This document shows, piece by piece, positions 46,450 to 59,187 of a stretch of 64,000 bases of DNA. Source of the stretch: Rhizophagus clarus (lineage: Eukaryota; Glomeromycota; Glomeromycetes; Glomerales; Glomeraceae); the NCBI GenBank assembly GCA_015698045.1, contig BLAL01000028.1, positions 124,001-188,000 of the forward strand, written 5' to 3'. Within the stretch, counting starts at the first letter, position 1; every line of letters begins with the position of its first letter. The translations under genes and the position numbers were made by a program. The notes beneath the pieces were generated by a model, which ran no database searches, was not told where the DNA came from, and saw only the letters and a program-made list of their open reading frames with translations.

Positions 46450-46914
46450 ATAAAAATAAAAATTTAAATAACTTTTATCTATGTGCCCATAATAAATAGC
46501 TTGTACCGAAATCCGATACTACTTCACCTAAAATAGATAAATCTTATGTATGTAGAAATATTTATTCGCTTCGTCGAATAAATTATGTTTTAAAAATTAT
46601 AAATGGATCTAATAATATTATATACATAGGCTGATACAATTCCTTCTGGTAGTGTAGTGTTTATATCTGCTCCGCCAAGTATGTTTTTTTTTATTTTAAA
46701 TTTTAAAAGATTCAAATATTCAAAAATAAATTAAAATTAAATTATTATGTAGATTCTGTAAATGCCGTTTGGGGAGGATTAATGAATACAAGAGCAAAAA
46801 TACTTGGAGTAAATGGTGTCGTGGTAGATGGTAGAATACGGGATCTTGACGAAATTCGATCTGATGGAACTCTAGTATGAAATTCAAAGATTATATATAA
46901 TAATTACCGTATTA

Positions 46915-46959
<45 letters not shown>

Positions 46960-47258
46960 CAAAATATTTACAGGTTTTTGCTAGAGCTGCTTCAATATTA
47001 TCTTCAAAGGATTTTACACGTCCAACTGCACTTAATATTCCAGTAACTCTTAGTGGAAATCATGATCCCCCAATAAAAATTAATCCTGATGATATTATTC
47101 TTGCGGATTTAAATGGTGTCGTATGTATTCCTAAAGACTTATTGGATCAAGTCCTAGATTCATGTGAGAAATATACCGGGATGGATAAAAATCTTAAAAA
47201 TGCTTTATTAGAAGGAATTACCTTAACCGAAGCAAAATCTATACATAGAAAAGATTGA
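46060..47258 (+). CDS. RraA-like aldolase/decarboxylase
   Basis: Six exons: 46060-46122, 46278-46400, 46500-46547, 46630-46678, 46753-46874, 46974-47258; 230 codons with stop. The fold landmarks are CDVADALLRL near the N-terminus, LVGPVYTV, then WGGLMNTRAKILGVNGVVVD followed by GRIRDLDEI with the conserved Arg124-Asp125 pair, and a late DIILADLNGVVCIPKDLLDQ. Members of this family act as metal-dependent 4-hydroxy-4-methyl-2-oxoglutarate aldolases and oxaloacetate decarboxylases (yeast YER010C is one); they also include the bacterial RNase E regulator RraA. Here an organic-acid lyase in the cytosol is the likeliest reading. Introns 2 and 5 contain long T-run/A-run pairs. Confidence 0.93.
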
Positions 47259-47579
47259 TTTGTATATACAGTATGTGATTGATTTTTTTTTTTTTTAGAG
47301 TTTATTGATCTATTTATCGATTTAATCAAAATTCAGCTTAAAACTATGTTAAGTCTATCTTATATAATTTCCTTTATTAAATTAAAAAAAAAAAGGATAT
47401 GATAATTATTAAGAAATTTATATATTATATATATAAACAAATCATTTTTCAATAGCACAGTATTTTACAATATTTTGGTATGTAACAAAATTAACGAACT
47501 CCTTTTTTTTTATAGTCACTAACAATTTATAAATAATAATTTTCCTAACCGATTATAAAATTATTATCTTTTTTCTCCG
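47259..47579. other. Convergent intergenic region
   Basis: 3' flanks of the RraA-like (plus) and TIP-like (minus) genes. AT-rich with a TATA-type repeat at about 47,420-47,435. No gene seen. Confidence 0.4.
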
Positions 47580-50500
47580 TTACATAGCATCGAAATTAAC
47601 AAATCTTGAAGCCTTTCTTTTTTCATTTTCATCTTCCCTCTACCAAAAAAAAAAAAAAAAAAAAAAATATTAAATTGATTATTAAATATTTAAAGTTAAT
47701 CGTCTTTTACTTACCTTTTCAATATAATTTAATGTAAATACAACAATAGCCAAAATTATTGTTACGATGACTAAAATCAACAATACCCATGGTACCCAAT
47801 CACCCGGATGAATATATAACTCTCTTGACCACCTATTAAATAAAAATAAGCATACATATATTAAGTGAATTAGTGTAAAAATATCTTAGCTGATTTAATT
47901 ATTACTTACGTTGATGTATCAAATACTCCTGGTGGCTGATAAGGAATAATAATAAGCTGCGAATTAGGTATTACTCCTGTGAAACTGGTAAAATATGCAC
48001 TCTAACAATATTAAAGATTATTAATTAATAAAACAGATAATATTTCACCAAGAATATTATTGTCAACATATTTAATGGATGGATTCCCGTCCAATAAATT
48101 AATTATACATATAAGTACCTGATTTCTTGAAACTCCTACAAACAATTCTTCAACATAATTATTTGTACGCCCAAGTCCAAAAAGTGAATATGGTGTTTGT
48201 AAAGACAAATATCCACTTTGGAAATATTGTGCAACTATTTTTACATATAACAAATATATTAATATTCAACAAAAAAAGTATAATATAAAATAAAGTTTAA
48301 CATACCTTGATTGGCTCTTTTCTTTCCAGAGGTATCAAGTACAGTGAATTTAAATTCTGCACCTGGATAATTTACTCCATAATGCTGCAAAAACAAATCA
48401 AATATTTTAAAATTTATTTCATTTTATTTTATAAAAAATAATTAACCAACCTGTTTATGCGCTACACCATTTAAAACTATCATAATAAAAGCTCTTTCTT
48501 AATATATTAAACATTGTAGATATAAAATTAACTCAAATAACATACCTAGAGTCTTAAGGAAGAATGCATCATTAAAATAATTATTGTTTATCATTCGTAC
48601 ACCTCTTGATGCTGTTTTATCACCAGTAGCAGTAAGTACTAAAATATCCATTGTTCCCTAATAATAATGATGAATTTCATATAAAAAATTCCCTCTAATA
48701 TTAAAATGATGAAAAATAAAATTCTCCTTACATCTTCATCAAGATCCAGAAAAGCAGCATTTTTAGCATTGTTGATACCATTGAGAGGCTGGGCACCATC
48801 ATTAACTTTAGTAAATGTTCGTTTTTGTGATGCAACCGCTGAAGCAGAACATTTGCGATTTGTACATAAAACTGATTCAAGTAATGTTACATGTGATCCT
48901 TTGTAATTTGAAGTAATCACAAGTAAATCTGGATATCCATCAAGATTATAATCACCTAATAAAACAAACTGTCAAATAAAATGCACAAATAATAAATAAG
49001 AACCAAGAATTAAAATATATTTACCAATACGAAGAGAAATTGGTAAGATTCCGTTAAAATCTGGATCCAATAATACAATATCTTCTCCAGCAGGCAACTC
49101 GCTCTGAAGATCCAAGATAACATAATCCTAATATTTAAATAGAAATATGGATTATTCATTGATATATTGCATTATATTAATGTTACTATATTCACAAATA
49201 CGTATATAAATCTTACATCATTTGATGTATTAGTTGTCATATCAAAATTGAAACTATTATCTGGTATACATAATTCCGATGCTGTTCGACAATTCTTAGA
49301 ATCTTTATTCTCACATAATGGCATTTGTTTGTTATATGCTACATGAATTTTACATCCATTGTTACATACTGGAAAGACCATATCCAATGTTCCATCACCA
49401 TCTAAAATAAAATACGCAAGAATAAATTATTTGTATGTTCCTAACTTCACTCAAATAAGAAATTAACTTTTTTAACAAACCCATATCTGCAAACGATATT
49501 TGACCAACGCCTTGTGGTAAATCACCAGACCTGCTAAATACAAAACCATCCATCGTATTCGTCCATATTTGATACGTTAATTTTCCAGAAGTGTCTTGGC
49601 ATGTAAGAAACAAATCTATTAAGTAAAATAAATTTTTTAGATGCGTATTGTATTTACCCATAAATATTCTTTGTTGTTTTTATACCTGACTTGCAATCAC
49701 CATTAAGATCAACAAAAGCATTAGAATGTGGATCTGACAATGTACAAGATGGAGCATTAGAATCAGACGGTATAGGTAACGGCACTCTAAAATAAATAAA
49801 AATATTTAATTATGTTGACAATTTTTTAATTCCAAATTCGAGATTTATTAACATTCTCACACTTCAAACAATTCTTGTCCAGTTTCATTATATATATTCC
49901 GCCATATCGAAAGCCTGGTATTGTTATCAAAACTATGTCCTATTAAATCGATTTTCATATCACCATTAAAATCGAATGGAATGGGTTGTTGATATGTTGC
50001 TGATTGTACATTGATAAAATTAGGATCTAACACCAATATATTTATAGTTAGAATTACTCTCAATGTATAATAATTCAATAATATGGTAATAAAATATTAC
50101 TAAATGTGTCATTTCCATTTTCAATTCCAAAGTACACTCGCATAAAAAGAGGTTCTTGCTTTCTATTGCTACTTGATGGATTAGTCTGTCCCATAACTAA
50201 TATATCCAAATTTCCATCATAATTATAATCTCCCGGTAATATATTTGTGATTATAAAACTATTTTCTTCATTCGGAGATATTGTTATATCTGCATTTGGT
50301 GCTTTGGTAAATTTATAATTCGCTATAAGTGATAAAATTAATATTTAGCAAATATAGCCCTTTTTTTAAATAACGAATATAACAATAATAATTTACCGTG
50401 ATCCCATAAATAAACACTTATGGACCTTTGATCTGAACTTAACACTAATATATCTGTACTGATTTATTCGAAAAATTAAAGAATTCGATAAAAAGAATCA

Positions 50501-50729
50501 TTTGCAATTCAAGTGATAAAAATGAAAATCTAAATCATGCTCACTATTTATCAGAATTGAAATCTGCAAAAGCAGCTACTGTTCCTGATATATTTCCTAA
50601 GCCAACGTCGTTTATAAGATAAAGCCCACTACTTATATACTTTTCACGTTGAAAGAACGAGTGTGTTTGAAGAGGTAAAAATATTAATAAAACTAAAAAG
50701 CCTAAATATTTTACAAAAAAAGGGAGCAT
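47580..50729 (-). CDS. TIP/ITFG1-like FG-GAP repeat membrane protein
   Basis: Sixteen exons on the minus strand: 50729-50545, 50458-50397, 50322-50101, 50026-49861, 49786-49686, 49615-49481, 49401-49217, 49127-49025, 48955-48732, 48657-48546, 48476-48451, 48384-48306, 48234-48119, 48001-47910, 47832-47715, 47639-47580; 662 codons with stop. The chosen ATG gives a compact signal peptide ([20 protein letters not shown]); an in-frame ATG at 50795 is possible. The ectodomain holds integrin-like FG-GAP/VCBS repeats with Ca-binding loops ([65 protein letters not shown]). One membrane helix lies at about 615-637 and the short tail ends FVNFDAM. This matches T-cell immunomodulatory protein homologues found across eukaryotes. 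Its fungal role is unknown; a cell-surface or ER glycoprotein is likely. Confidence 0.93.
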
Positions 50730-53198
50730 CGTAAAAAGAACTAAAAATAAAGAATTAAAATAAATAGCCCAAATAATGAATTTATAATGTATCAAATTCT
50801 ATCAAATGAAAATTACAAATTATAAAAAAAAATAAATCGTTGTTCATGATCTCGACCAGAAAAAAAACTTTTTTTGGATCAGTAGCTTTTTTTTGGTCTT
50901 TGAAATCGTAATAATTTATCAAAATTGACGAATTATACAAAAGGCGGTGCAAGAATTCGATAATTTTGTTGTATTTTGTGGCTTAAATAATTTCTATTTA
51001 TATCCTAATTCTTTTTGACGTGGCTTTCAAATCGGCAATATTACTACTAATTCCTGGCTCAAATTAGCGAATTTTTTCTAGTTAAAATTGAGGGATGCGT
51101 ACGTTATTGGTGGGAGTTTAGGAATTATGCACTTGCACGTGATAGCATTAACGTTAACATTACGATAATAATGTACGCCGCACACTGAATTCCGTTAAAA
51201 ACAGAATAAATTTCTGGGTTGCGAATAAACTATACCTTTGAATTTCTGGTCTTTATTCCCGTTTTCAATCACGCTTCTCATTTTGCGACTCAGCAAGTTT
51301 TTTTTTTTTTTTTTAACAGAAAAAATTCATTATTTAAACCGTAAACATAATCCGGAACTAAATGGAAAATAATATGTGTTAACACGGAATATCCAAACTT
51401 TTACCTGATCTTGATCGTAATTAATATCGACAAAGTAACAATATCCATCAATTCAGAAAAATGAAAAAAAAAAAAACAACCCAAATAAATTTAAATTTTA
51501 AATTTAGATGGTAGTAAGTTATTCGATTAACCGATTAAATTTTTTAAATAGATTTTCAAGCTGAACAAGTACTTTGTTTGGGATTATTCCCAAATTTCTT
51601 TTAAATTAATTTAAAACGGATTTGATAAAATTTTACGTGAAAATCAGCACGAAGAATATTACAAACCTTCAAAATACCACAATTATCTTCAACTTAAATG
51701 TAAGATAAGTACATGGAAAAAAGTAAATAACAATTGCGATTATAGATTTGCATCATTTTTTAAACGTTTGGGATAGAATTTGCGTCTTATTAATGGACCG
51801 ACAGTCATTATTGTTAACTGTATCTATATAAAGTAATTAAGCGAGTTTTGAACATCGAACAGTTATTGAATTCCTTTCGTTCAATTTCTACTGCTTTTTT
51901 GATGAGGTTAAGGTTATAAGATCTGGAACATCCAACGGGATCAAGCGATATATATATAATCAACAGGGCTATGATTAAAAACCTTTATTCTGATTGCGTT
52001 TTTAACTGACGTGAAAGATTTATTATAGCATGTGACTAAATGACCACTGATTGGTTACGGGATTATCATTCCTTTACTAATAGGATAAATAGTAAAAAAT
52101 GAGATCGGCGAAATTCTTCTCTTAGTTAGATGCTAAAAAGTACCATCTTAAATAATATCCTTTATAATTTCCCTTTTAGTTAATAAATAAAAGAAATCAA
52201 AATACACAATAATTGTTTTTTTCAACATATAAATAAAATTGCATAAATTTGTACAACAAAGGCATAAAAACTTCCATAATTCCGAATTTTTTAAGCATAA
52301 AAAAAAAAAATAATAATTATTAAAAAATTTAAATGAAATAGTTTACTTGTCTTCAGATCAATGAATTTTTTTCTTGGACTATTTATGCATATATTATTTT
52401 ATTTTCTAAAAAAAAATTACAGTGAAATTGAGGAAGTATGACGAAAATGCTCTCTCATTTAAAGATAATCACATTAAATCTAAACTTCTGAGGTCATTCC
52501 ACATCAAAAATATCTTTAAATAACATTTATTGACAAAAATAGTTTATTTGTTATTAACTCGTACCTCCTGTTTCAGAATGAAGTATAAACCGACTCTTTA
52601 AACATGAAGAAAAAATGAGTGGTGTTTAAAGAAATTAATTTTAATATAAACGCAAGCATGCTACTTTGTTGTGTAATACAACTAATACATTAAAAAATAG
52701 CCGTAATTTTTGTGCGATCTTATTTGTAACAATTTACAATGATCAGCTTCAATTGTAACAATATTTGATATACAGTAACCAAAATTTTGTTTCCTTTACA
52801 AAAATTGCGAATTGCGCCGGCCTGTGCCCAAAAAAAAAAAAACGAAATTTATTTTCTTTTCATTTTTAATTGCCATATTCTTCAAGGCAATTTTTTTAAG
52901 ATCATACTTTGATCCTTGGAAATATATATTTTTTTTTTTACTTGGTGTGTCGGCGGCGCTCAAAAAATATTACAATCTTTGCTTCTCCTTACCTTCTTTT
53001 TTGATAAGACTGAGTCTTACAATTCTTACATTGATGTCCCAAACAATTGGACTTTCAACCTTTCTTGCTAAGCTTTAATTTCCAACCTGCATCTCCATTT
53101 GTATTTTAAACCACATTACGCTTCTTTCTGTTTTAATAGACTTGCATTGCAAAGGACAAAGTAGGTGGTTGACCAAACGTTCTGTGTAGATCTATAGT
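50730..53198. other. Long intergenic region between divergent genes
   Basis: 2.5 kb between the TIP-like (minus) and Sec7-PH (plus) start codons. I see no supported gene or structured RNA. An open frame at 52812-53078 begins in a basic run and has no domain. The Sec7 gene could have an upstream non-coding exon here: a TCTATAG lies just before its ATG. Confidence 0.4.
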
Positions 53199-54767
53199 AT
53201 GATTTCAGTAAATAATAGAAAGCAATTAAACAAATACAATGACCTTTCAATACCTCCAAATGATAATTTGGCAAAAATAACGGCAAGTTTTGAAGAAATT
53301 GTTCAACCACCACCATATGATAATAAGTTGCAGTCGTCGAAATCAAAAAAAACACCTTCATCATCATCAACAACAACATCAACAACTGCATCAACACCTA
53401 AGCCTGATCCGACAACGAAAATTACAAGGACAACTACAACCACTACAGTTACCACTGTCACCACAACGACCATATCTGCTAAAAATTCACCGGGGCAAGG
53501 CCCACTTTACCTTGACTTTGGAGACTTTAGTATATCTCCAATTGAGCCTGATAAGCTCGGTAATAGTGGTGAAGATGGTAAAAATAGACATTCATCTTCA
53601 GCATCATCCCAAAAAACACAATTAGTATCTCTTGATAATAATATTATTGTTAATGATCCTTCATCTATTACGATTGTCTCATCAAAAACTTCAACCGATC
53701 CCGTCAAAACTCAACAAGTCGAAGAACTTTCCCCTACTTCAACTTCTTCTTCTTCTTCTTCTAATACATTTCCATCCAACTCACAGCGTCCTTTTCCTCC
53801 GCCGAGGCTGGGATTAAAAGGTTATCAAAAATCTCATCTTGAAAATTCGGAGCCTTCTAGTCCCCGGAGACAGCATTATCTTAAGCGTATAGAATCAGCT
53901 CCTGTTATGCCTAATTTATCTAATGATGCACATGATAGTGATGTACTTCTATCTACAAAGTCTATGTATAATCTAAATCATTTGGATCAAAAAAATACTG
54001 TACCTCTGGAAAATAAATTGAGTACCGAGACACCAAAACAATATCTTGAAAGGATGCAATTTACTTTATCAAAATCAAAACTTGCTTCTATGCTAGCAAA
54101 AAAGTACATTTTAAATTTTTAAATTATGTTATGTTTTTTTTCTTTTCAAGTGTCTAACTGATCTAAATATTTATTACAACGATAGATCAGATTCTTTCCA
54201 CCAAGCTGTTCTTAAAGAATATATGAATGCTTTTGATTTTGAAAAGGATCCTATTGATATTGCATTACGGTAGACAATTATTTAACTTTTTTTTTCAAAA
54301 AAAAAAAAAAAAAAAATCATCAGATTCATTCTTATTTGAGTTTATTTAACCTCATTTTAGAAAATTCTTGATGGAATGTCACCTTCCAAAAGAAACACAA
54401 CAAATTGATCGTGTTATGGAAGCTTTTGCCAAGAGATATCATGAATCTAACCCTGACTTATTTGCTTCTTCAGGTAAAAGAGTTTTTTCTAATGGAGAAA
54501 ATTTTATTAGCAATTATAAGATTGGTTAGGTTGACAAGTAATGGAAATTAAAGATTATCAAAGAGTTGCCTAAGAGAGTTTAATTCAAACATTCTTATAC
54601 ATGCAGATACCCCATACGTTCTTGCATTTTCTTTACTAATGCTTCATACTGATGCATTTAATAAGAGTGTTAAACGTAAAATGACGAAGGAAGAATTTGT
54701 AAAGAATACACGTATTGATGGTGTACCATCTGAAATCTTAGAGGTATTTAGGGTAGCAAAATTTATG

Positions 54768-54798
<31 letters not shown>

Positions 54799-55076
54799 TA
54801 GTTGGTTAAATATGAACTTTCTTGGCAGATCCTCTATGATAATATTACATTTACACAATTCATATATGCCGATGATGATATTGACGTGAATGGTCAAACA
54901 ATACTTGAATCGCCAGCAGATCATAAGCAATTAAGAATTTTTTCTTCTACAAAAGAACGACGTAAATCAATGCGTATAAAAAATGATCCTTACACAGTTA
55001 TTCAGACTGTAAGCAATTTTTCAATAATAATGAGATAAATAAGTAGAGATACACACATTAAAATTATATGAATATG

Positions 55077-55114
<38 letters not shown>

Positions 55115-56805
55115 AGAAAATCCCGACCGAATTTAAACCAGCTATAAGACATTTAATTCCTATAGAGAATCCTTATCTTTACACGGGAACACTTCCGTCA
55201 TTAGATACTTCAAATTTGCATCGGGCATTTGCGAGTGCGCCTTCGGTTAGGGTTACAGGTGTTCAAACTCGACGTAATGGTGAAACTTTAAACCCTACAA
55301 ATACTTCATTTCAACCTTTAGATGAAGAGGACGGAACTTTTGTCCTTAAAATAACCAAAGGTGGTAAATTGGGTAGAAAAGTGGATATGGTTGAAGGTAA
55401 AAGGAAAAGTGGGTTTGTAAGAAGTTGGAGGCAATACGGTGTGATATTAAGCGGAAGCCAGTTAATGTTCTTTAAAGATGAGGTTTGGTTTAATACTCAG
55501 ATGGCCGAGATATATGATTCAAAGGTATTTATTATATTTGATTTATAATTATTTAAGTGAGTTGATTTAATATTTTGTTTCTTTTTCTTTGTTTATAAAT
55601 ATAATAGAAATCGAAAAAACCACCAATTCTAAGACCTGATGTTATTCTCATGACGACAGAATCAGTTGCTGTATATGATAAGACTTATACCAAGTACCCG
55701 CATGTTTTCCGACTTGTGTGTCCTAAAGGTCATCAATATCTTTTCCAAGCTGAAAGTGAAAACGAAATGAATGATTGGATTACAAAAATCAACTATGCCG
55801 CAACTTTTAAGACTATTGGTTTGAAAATAAGGAATATTAATGTCCGATCAAGAAAGGAAAAAAGGAATCCACAAAATTTATTTTTTAACAACAAACTTGG
55901 CGATCATATTTCAAATGAGGCTAATGGAAGAGCAAACGTGTTAAGGGTGTGTTTTAAAAAATTAACAAATAATTTTTAAAGTAAGATATATTAACATAAT
56001 TTTTTTTTTCCCTTTATAGTCTAAACTTGATGAACTCCAAAATAAGATATCAGCGTTAACATCACAGCTCCAATTAGATGTGCGTTTCAGGAATAATTTA
56101 TTCCTTATGATACCTTATAAAAATACAACACGAGATCGTATTATACAAGTTGCTCAGGTAGTAGCTCAAAAACTTAAACACACCTGCCTTGAGCTTAGTC
56201 GGCTAGTTTGCTATCATGAGATCTTGGAAAAAGAATTATGTGCCACTGTTATGGACGATGATAATTACTGGCAGAATAGGAGAAGTATGTACAGACTTGG
56301 CGAAAGCTCTATGGAATTTGAGCCGTTCGGTAAAGATACGGTAGAAGCAACTCTAAGATTTACGGAGAAACCCGAGACAATCGTACTAGATAATGACAAG
56401 AAAGAGAAATATAATACAATGACCTTACTACCAATGTCCTCAACATCATCATTGTCCACAATGCCATGCTTAACCCCAAGTTCTTCGATTACAGATTCTA
56501 CACCTCCAAGATCACCAGATAACGAAAGAACTTTCAGCATCTCACAAACTGAAGAAGTTGAGTTGGAAATTAAACCTTCAGATGACGATAACAGAAGTAT
56601 CTTTAGAGATGATTCATCTAGCATTATTAGTCTCAACTTTGAGGATGCTCAAGAAAATGTTGAATTCAATAGTGAAACAAATGAAAAAGAACAACGTGAG
56701 AAATTACAAACTAGTGTACCTACAGTAGTAATAGATCATGAATACGATGAAGATGATGACGATGACGATGATGTATTTGTAGATGCTGAAGATTGGTTGG
56801 AATAG
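53199..56805 (+). CDS. Sec7-PH domain ARF guanine-nucleotide exchange factor
   Basis: Eight exons: 53199-54103, 54186-54269, 54361-54473, 54607-54743, 54829-55008, 55117-55524, 55608-55946, 56020-56805; 984 codons with stop. The first about 280 residues are disordered and Ser/Thr/Pro-rich, including a run of alternating Thr and Val. The Sec7 domain starts near [19 protein letters not shown]. It contains the catalytic glutamate finger in [14 protein letters not shown] (Glu about 341) and [23 protein letters not shown] domain follows at about 545-670 ([51 protein letters not shown]), then a coiled region and an acidic C-terminus rich in Asp. The Sec7-PH order resembles EFA6/PSD and fungal Yel1-like factors, which activate ARF GTPases at the plasma membrane or endosomes. 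Subfamily is not settled. Confidence 0.94.
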
Positions 56806-57495
56806 TATAATCTAATCTAGGAATTCTTGGTGTGAGGGGGAAAGCAAAGTATTATAGTTAACCCTTTAATAAGAAAAAAAAAAAAAAAAAAAAAAAATGT
56901 TAATTATTTATTGTAAATTATATTGATAATTTTTTTTTATATACATATATTTTTGTGAACAAAAAAAAAGAAAAAAAAAGAAAAAAAAAAAATATTTAAA
57001 ATGTAATTCTATTTTGTTTATGAATATTTTTTTTTTTTTTTTTTTTTTAATATTTATTAATTTATTATTTTGATTTAATGTAATTTAGATCTTTTTATTT
57101 ATTAATGGAGAACTATCTAAGGAAAAGGGAGATTGAATTGGAATTGGGATCATTGAATAAAAAAGAAAAATAATGGTTAAAAACAATTGTATCGATTAAA
57201 TTTTTATTTATTAGTGAATCATGTGATAAAAACGAAATATAACATTCTAGAACATTATTTTTTTTAACAATTCCCGAAGATCATTGTACGAAAAATGTGA
57301 ATGAACATCGGGCCCTTGATCAATTCATAAGCTGCATCATTACGTAAGTATAACAAAAGACTCCGATTTTATTAAAGCGGAATAATTTATCTTTTGTGAT
57401 GCAACTTGACGATCAAGTTTCTCTTTTTTAATTATTATCTCTGCTTGTTATTCTTTTTCCTTATATTTGAAATACATATTATAATAACCACCAAA
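56806..57495. other. Tandem intergenic region
   Basis: 3' flank of the Sec7-PH gene with A- and T-homopolymers at about 56,875-57,050, then the promoter of the E2 gene. No other gene seen. Confidence 0.4.
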
Positions 57496-58416
<921 letters not shown>

Positions 58417-58554
58417 ATACTGTAGTTGTTGGAGATTTTCAAAATAGACTGACTTACATACTATATTTGTATACCAATTTAATTGTTTTTATTCCATTTG
58501 TTAAGATAGATTTTTTTTTTTTTTTAAGTAAAAAAAAAAAATTTCTACTTGTAT

Positions 58555-58790
58555 CTAATTTTCCTTACATTTTAAATACTTATTACAATACAGTAAATCT
58601 TGAACTCTTATATTTTCATCATTGTCATTCCTAAACCATGCTAAAATTTGCTTCGGTTTAATTCCTATTTTAACAATTCCCAATTTTTGTTCCATTTCTA
58701 TATTTTTTCCAAGAGCATGAAGGGGAAAGCTGGGAACTTTGCGATAAATAATTGTTAAGTTAGGCTGTGAAGTATGGTGTGAAGTTCATC
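58555..58790 (-). pseudogene. Possible fragment of a FAR1/MULE-type transposon protein
   Basis: On the minus strand an open frame of about 75 codons ends with TAG at 58557-58555. It includes LHALGKNIEMEQKLGIVKIG, IKPKQILAWFRNDNDEN and IRVQDLLYCNKYLKC. The pattern (helix, G-I-x-P-K-Q-I-L, then a D-L-x-N-like segment) resembles the region just before the transposase core in FAR1/MULE proteins. There is no start codon and no catalytic domain. It is either a relic or a chance open frame; I rate the first slightly higher because composition is protein-like. Confidence 0.3.
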
Positions 58791-59187
58791 TAAGAAAATA
58801 ATTATTCTCGTGAAATCGGAAATCGATGACTTCCATATTAATCGAATGTGGAAAAGTTTAAAAATATTTATATTTCGATCGAAATTTGGTTTCTTTATCT
58901 GTTATATTAAGATGTGTTAATACTAAAAAAAACTCTCATATATAAATTTTCCTCGGATTATTTATTGTATTTCGAATACGCGAGAACCAAATCCTTATTT
59001 TAAACTATTCTGCCGTATAATCGTTGTATTTCTATACACGGAAATCGCGTTGACTGCGATAGTTCATTTCGGGTATTTTGATCGGCCTGATCATTTTAAA
59101 ACGAACAACTGATTGGATGTTAGTTGAATGAGTAAAACCTTGTTCCTTGTTATTTAAGTTCCAAGTTCAAATTTATTGTCTTAAAAA
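58791..59187. other. Spacer and presumed promoter of the SWF1 gene
   Basis: AT-rich DNA between the possible transposon relic and the start-codon exon of Swf1. Nothing else recognised. Confidence 0.35.

Noticed and set aside
53116..53707. Open frames opposite and out of frame with the Sec7-PH N-terminus
   Set aside because: They are shadows of the low-complexity Ser/Thr/Pro-rich coding sequence on the plus strand.
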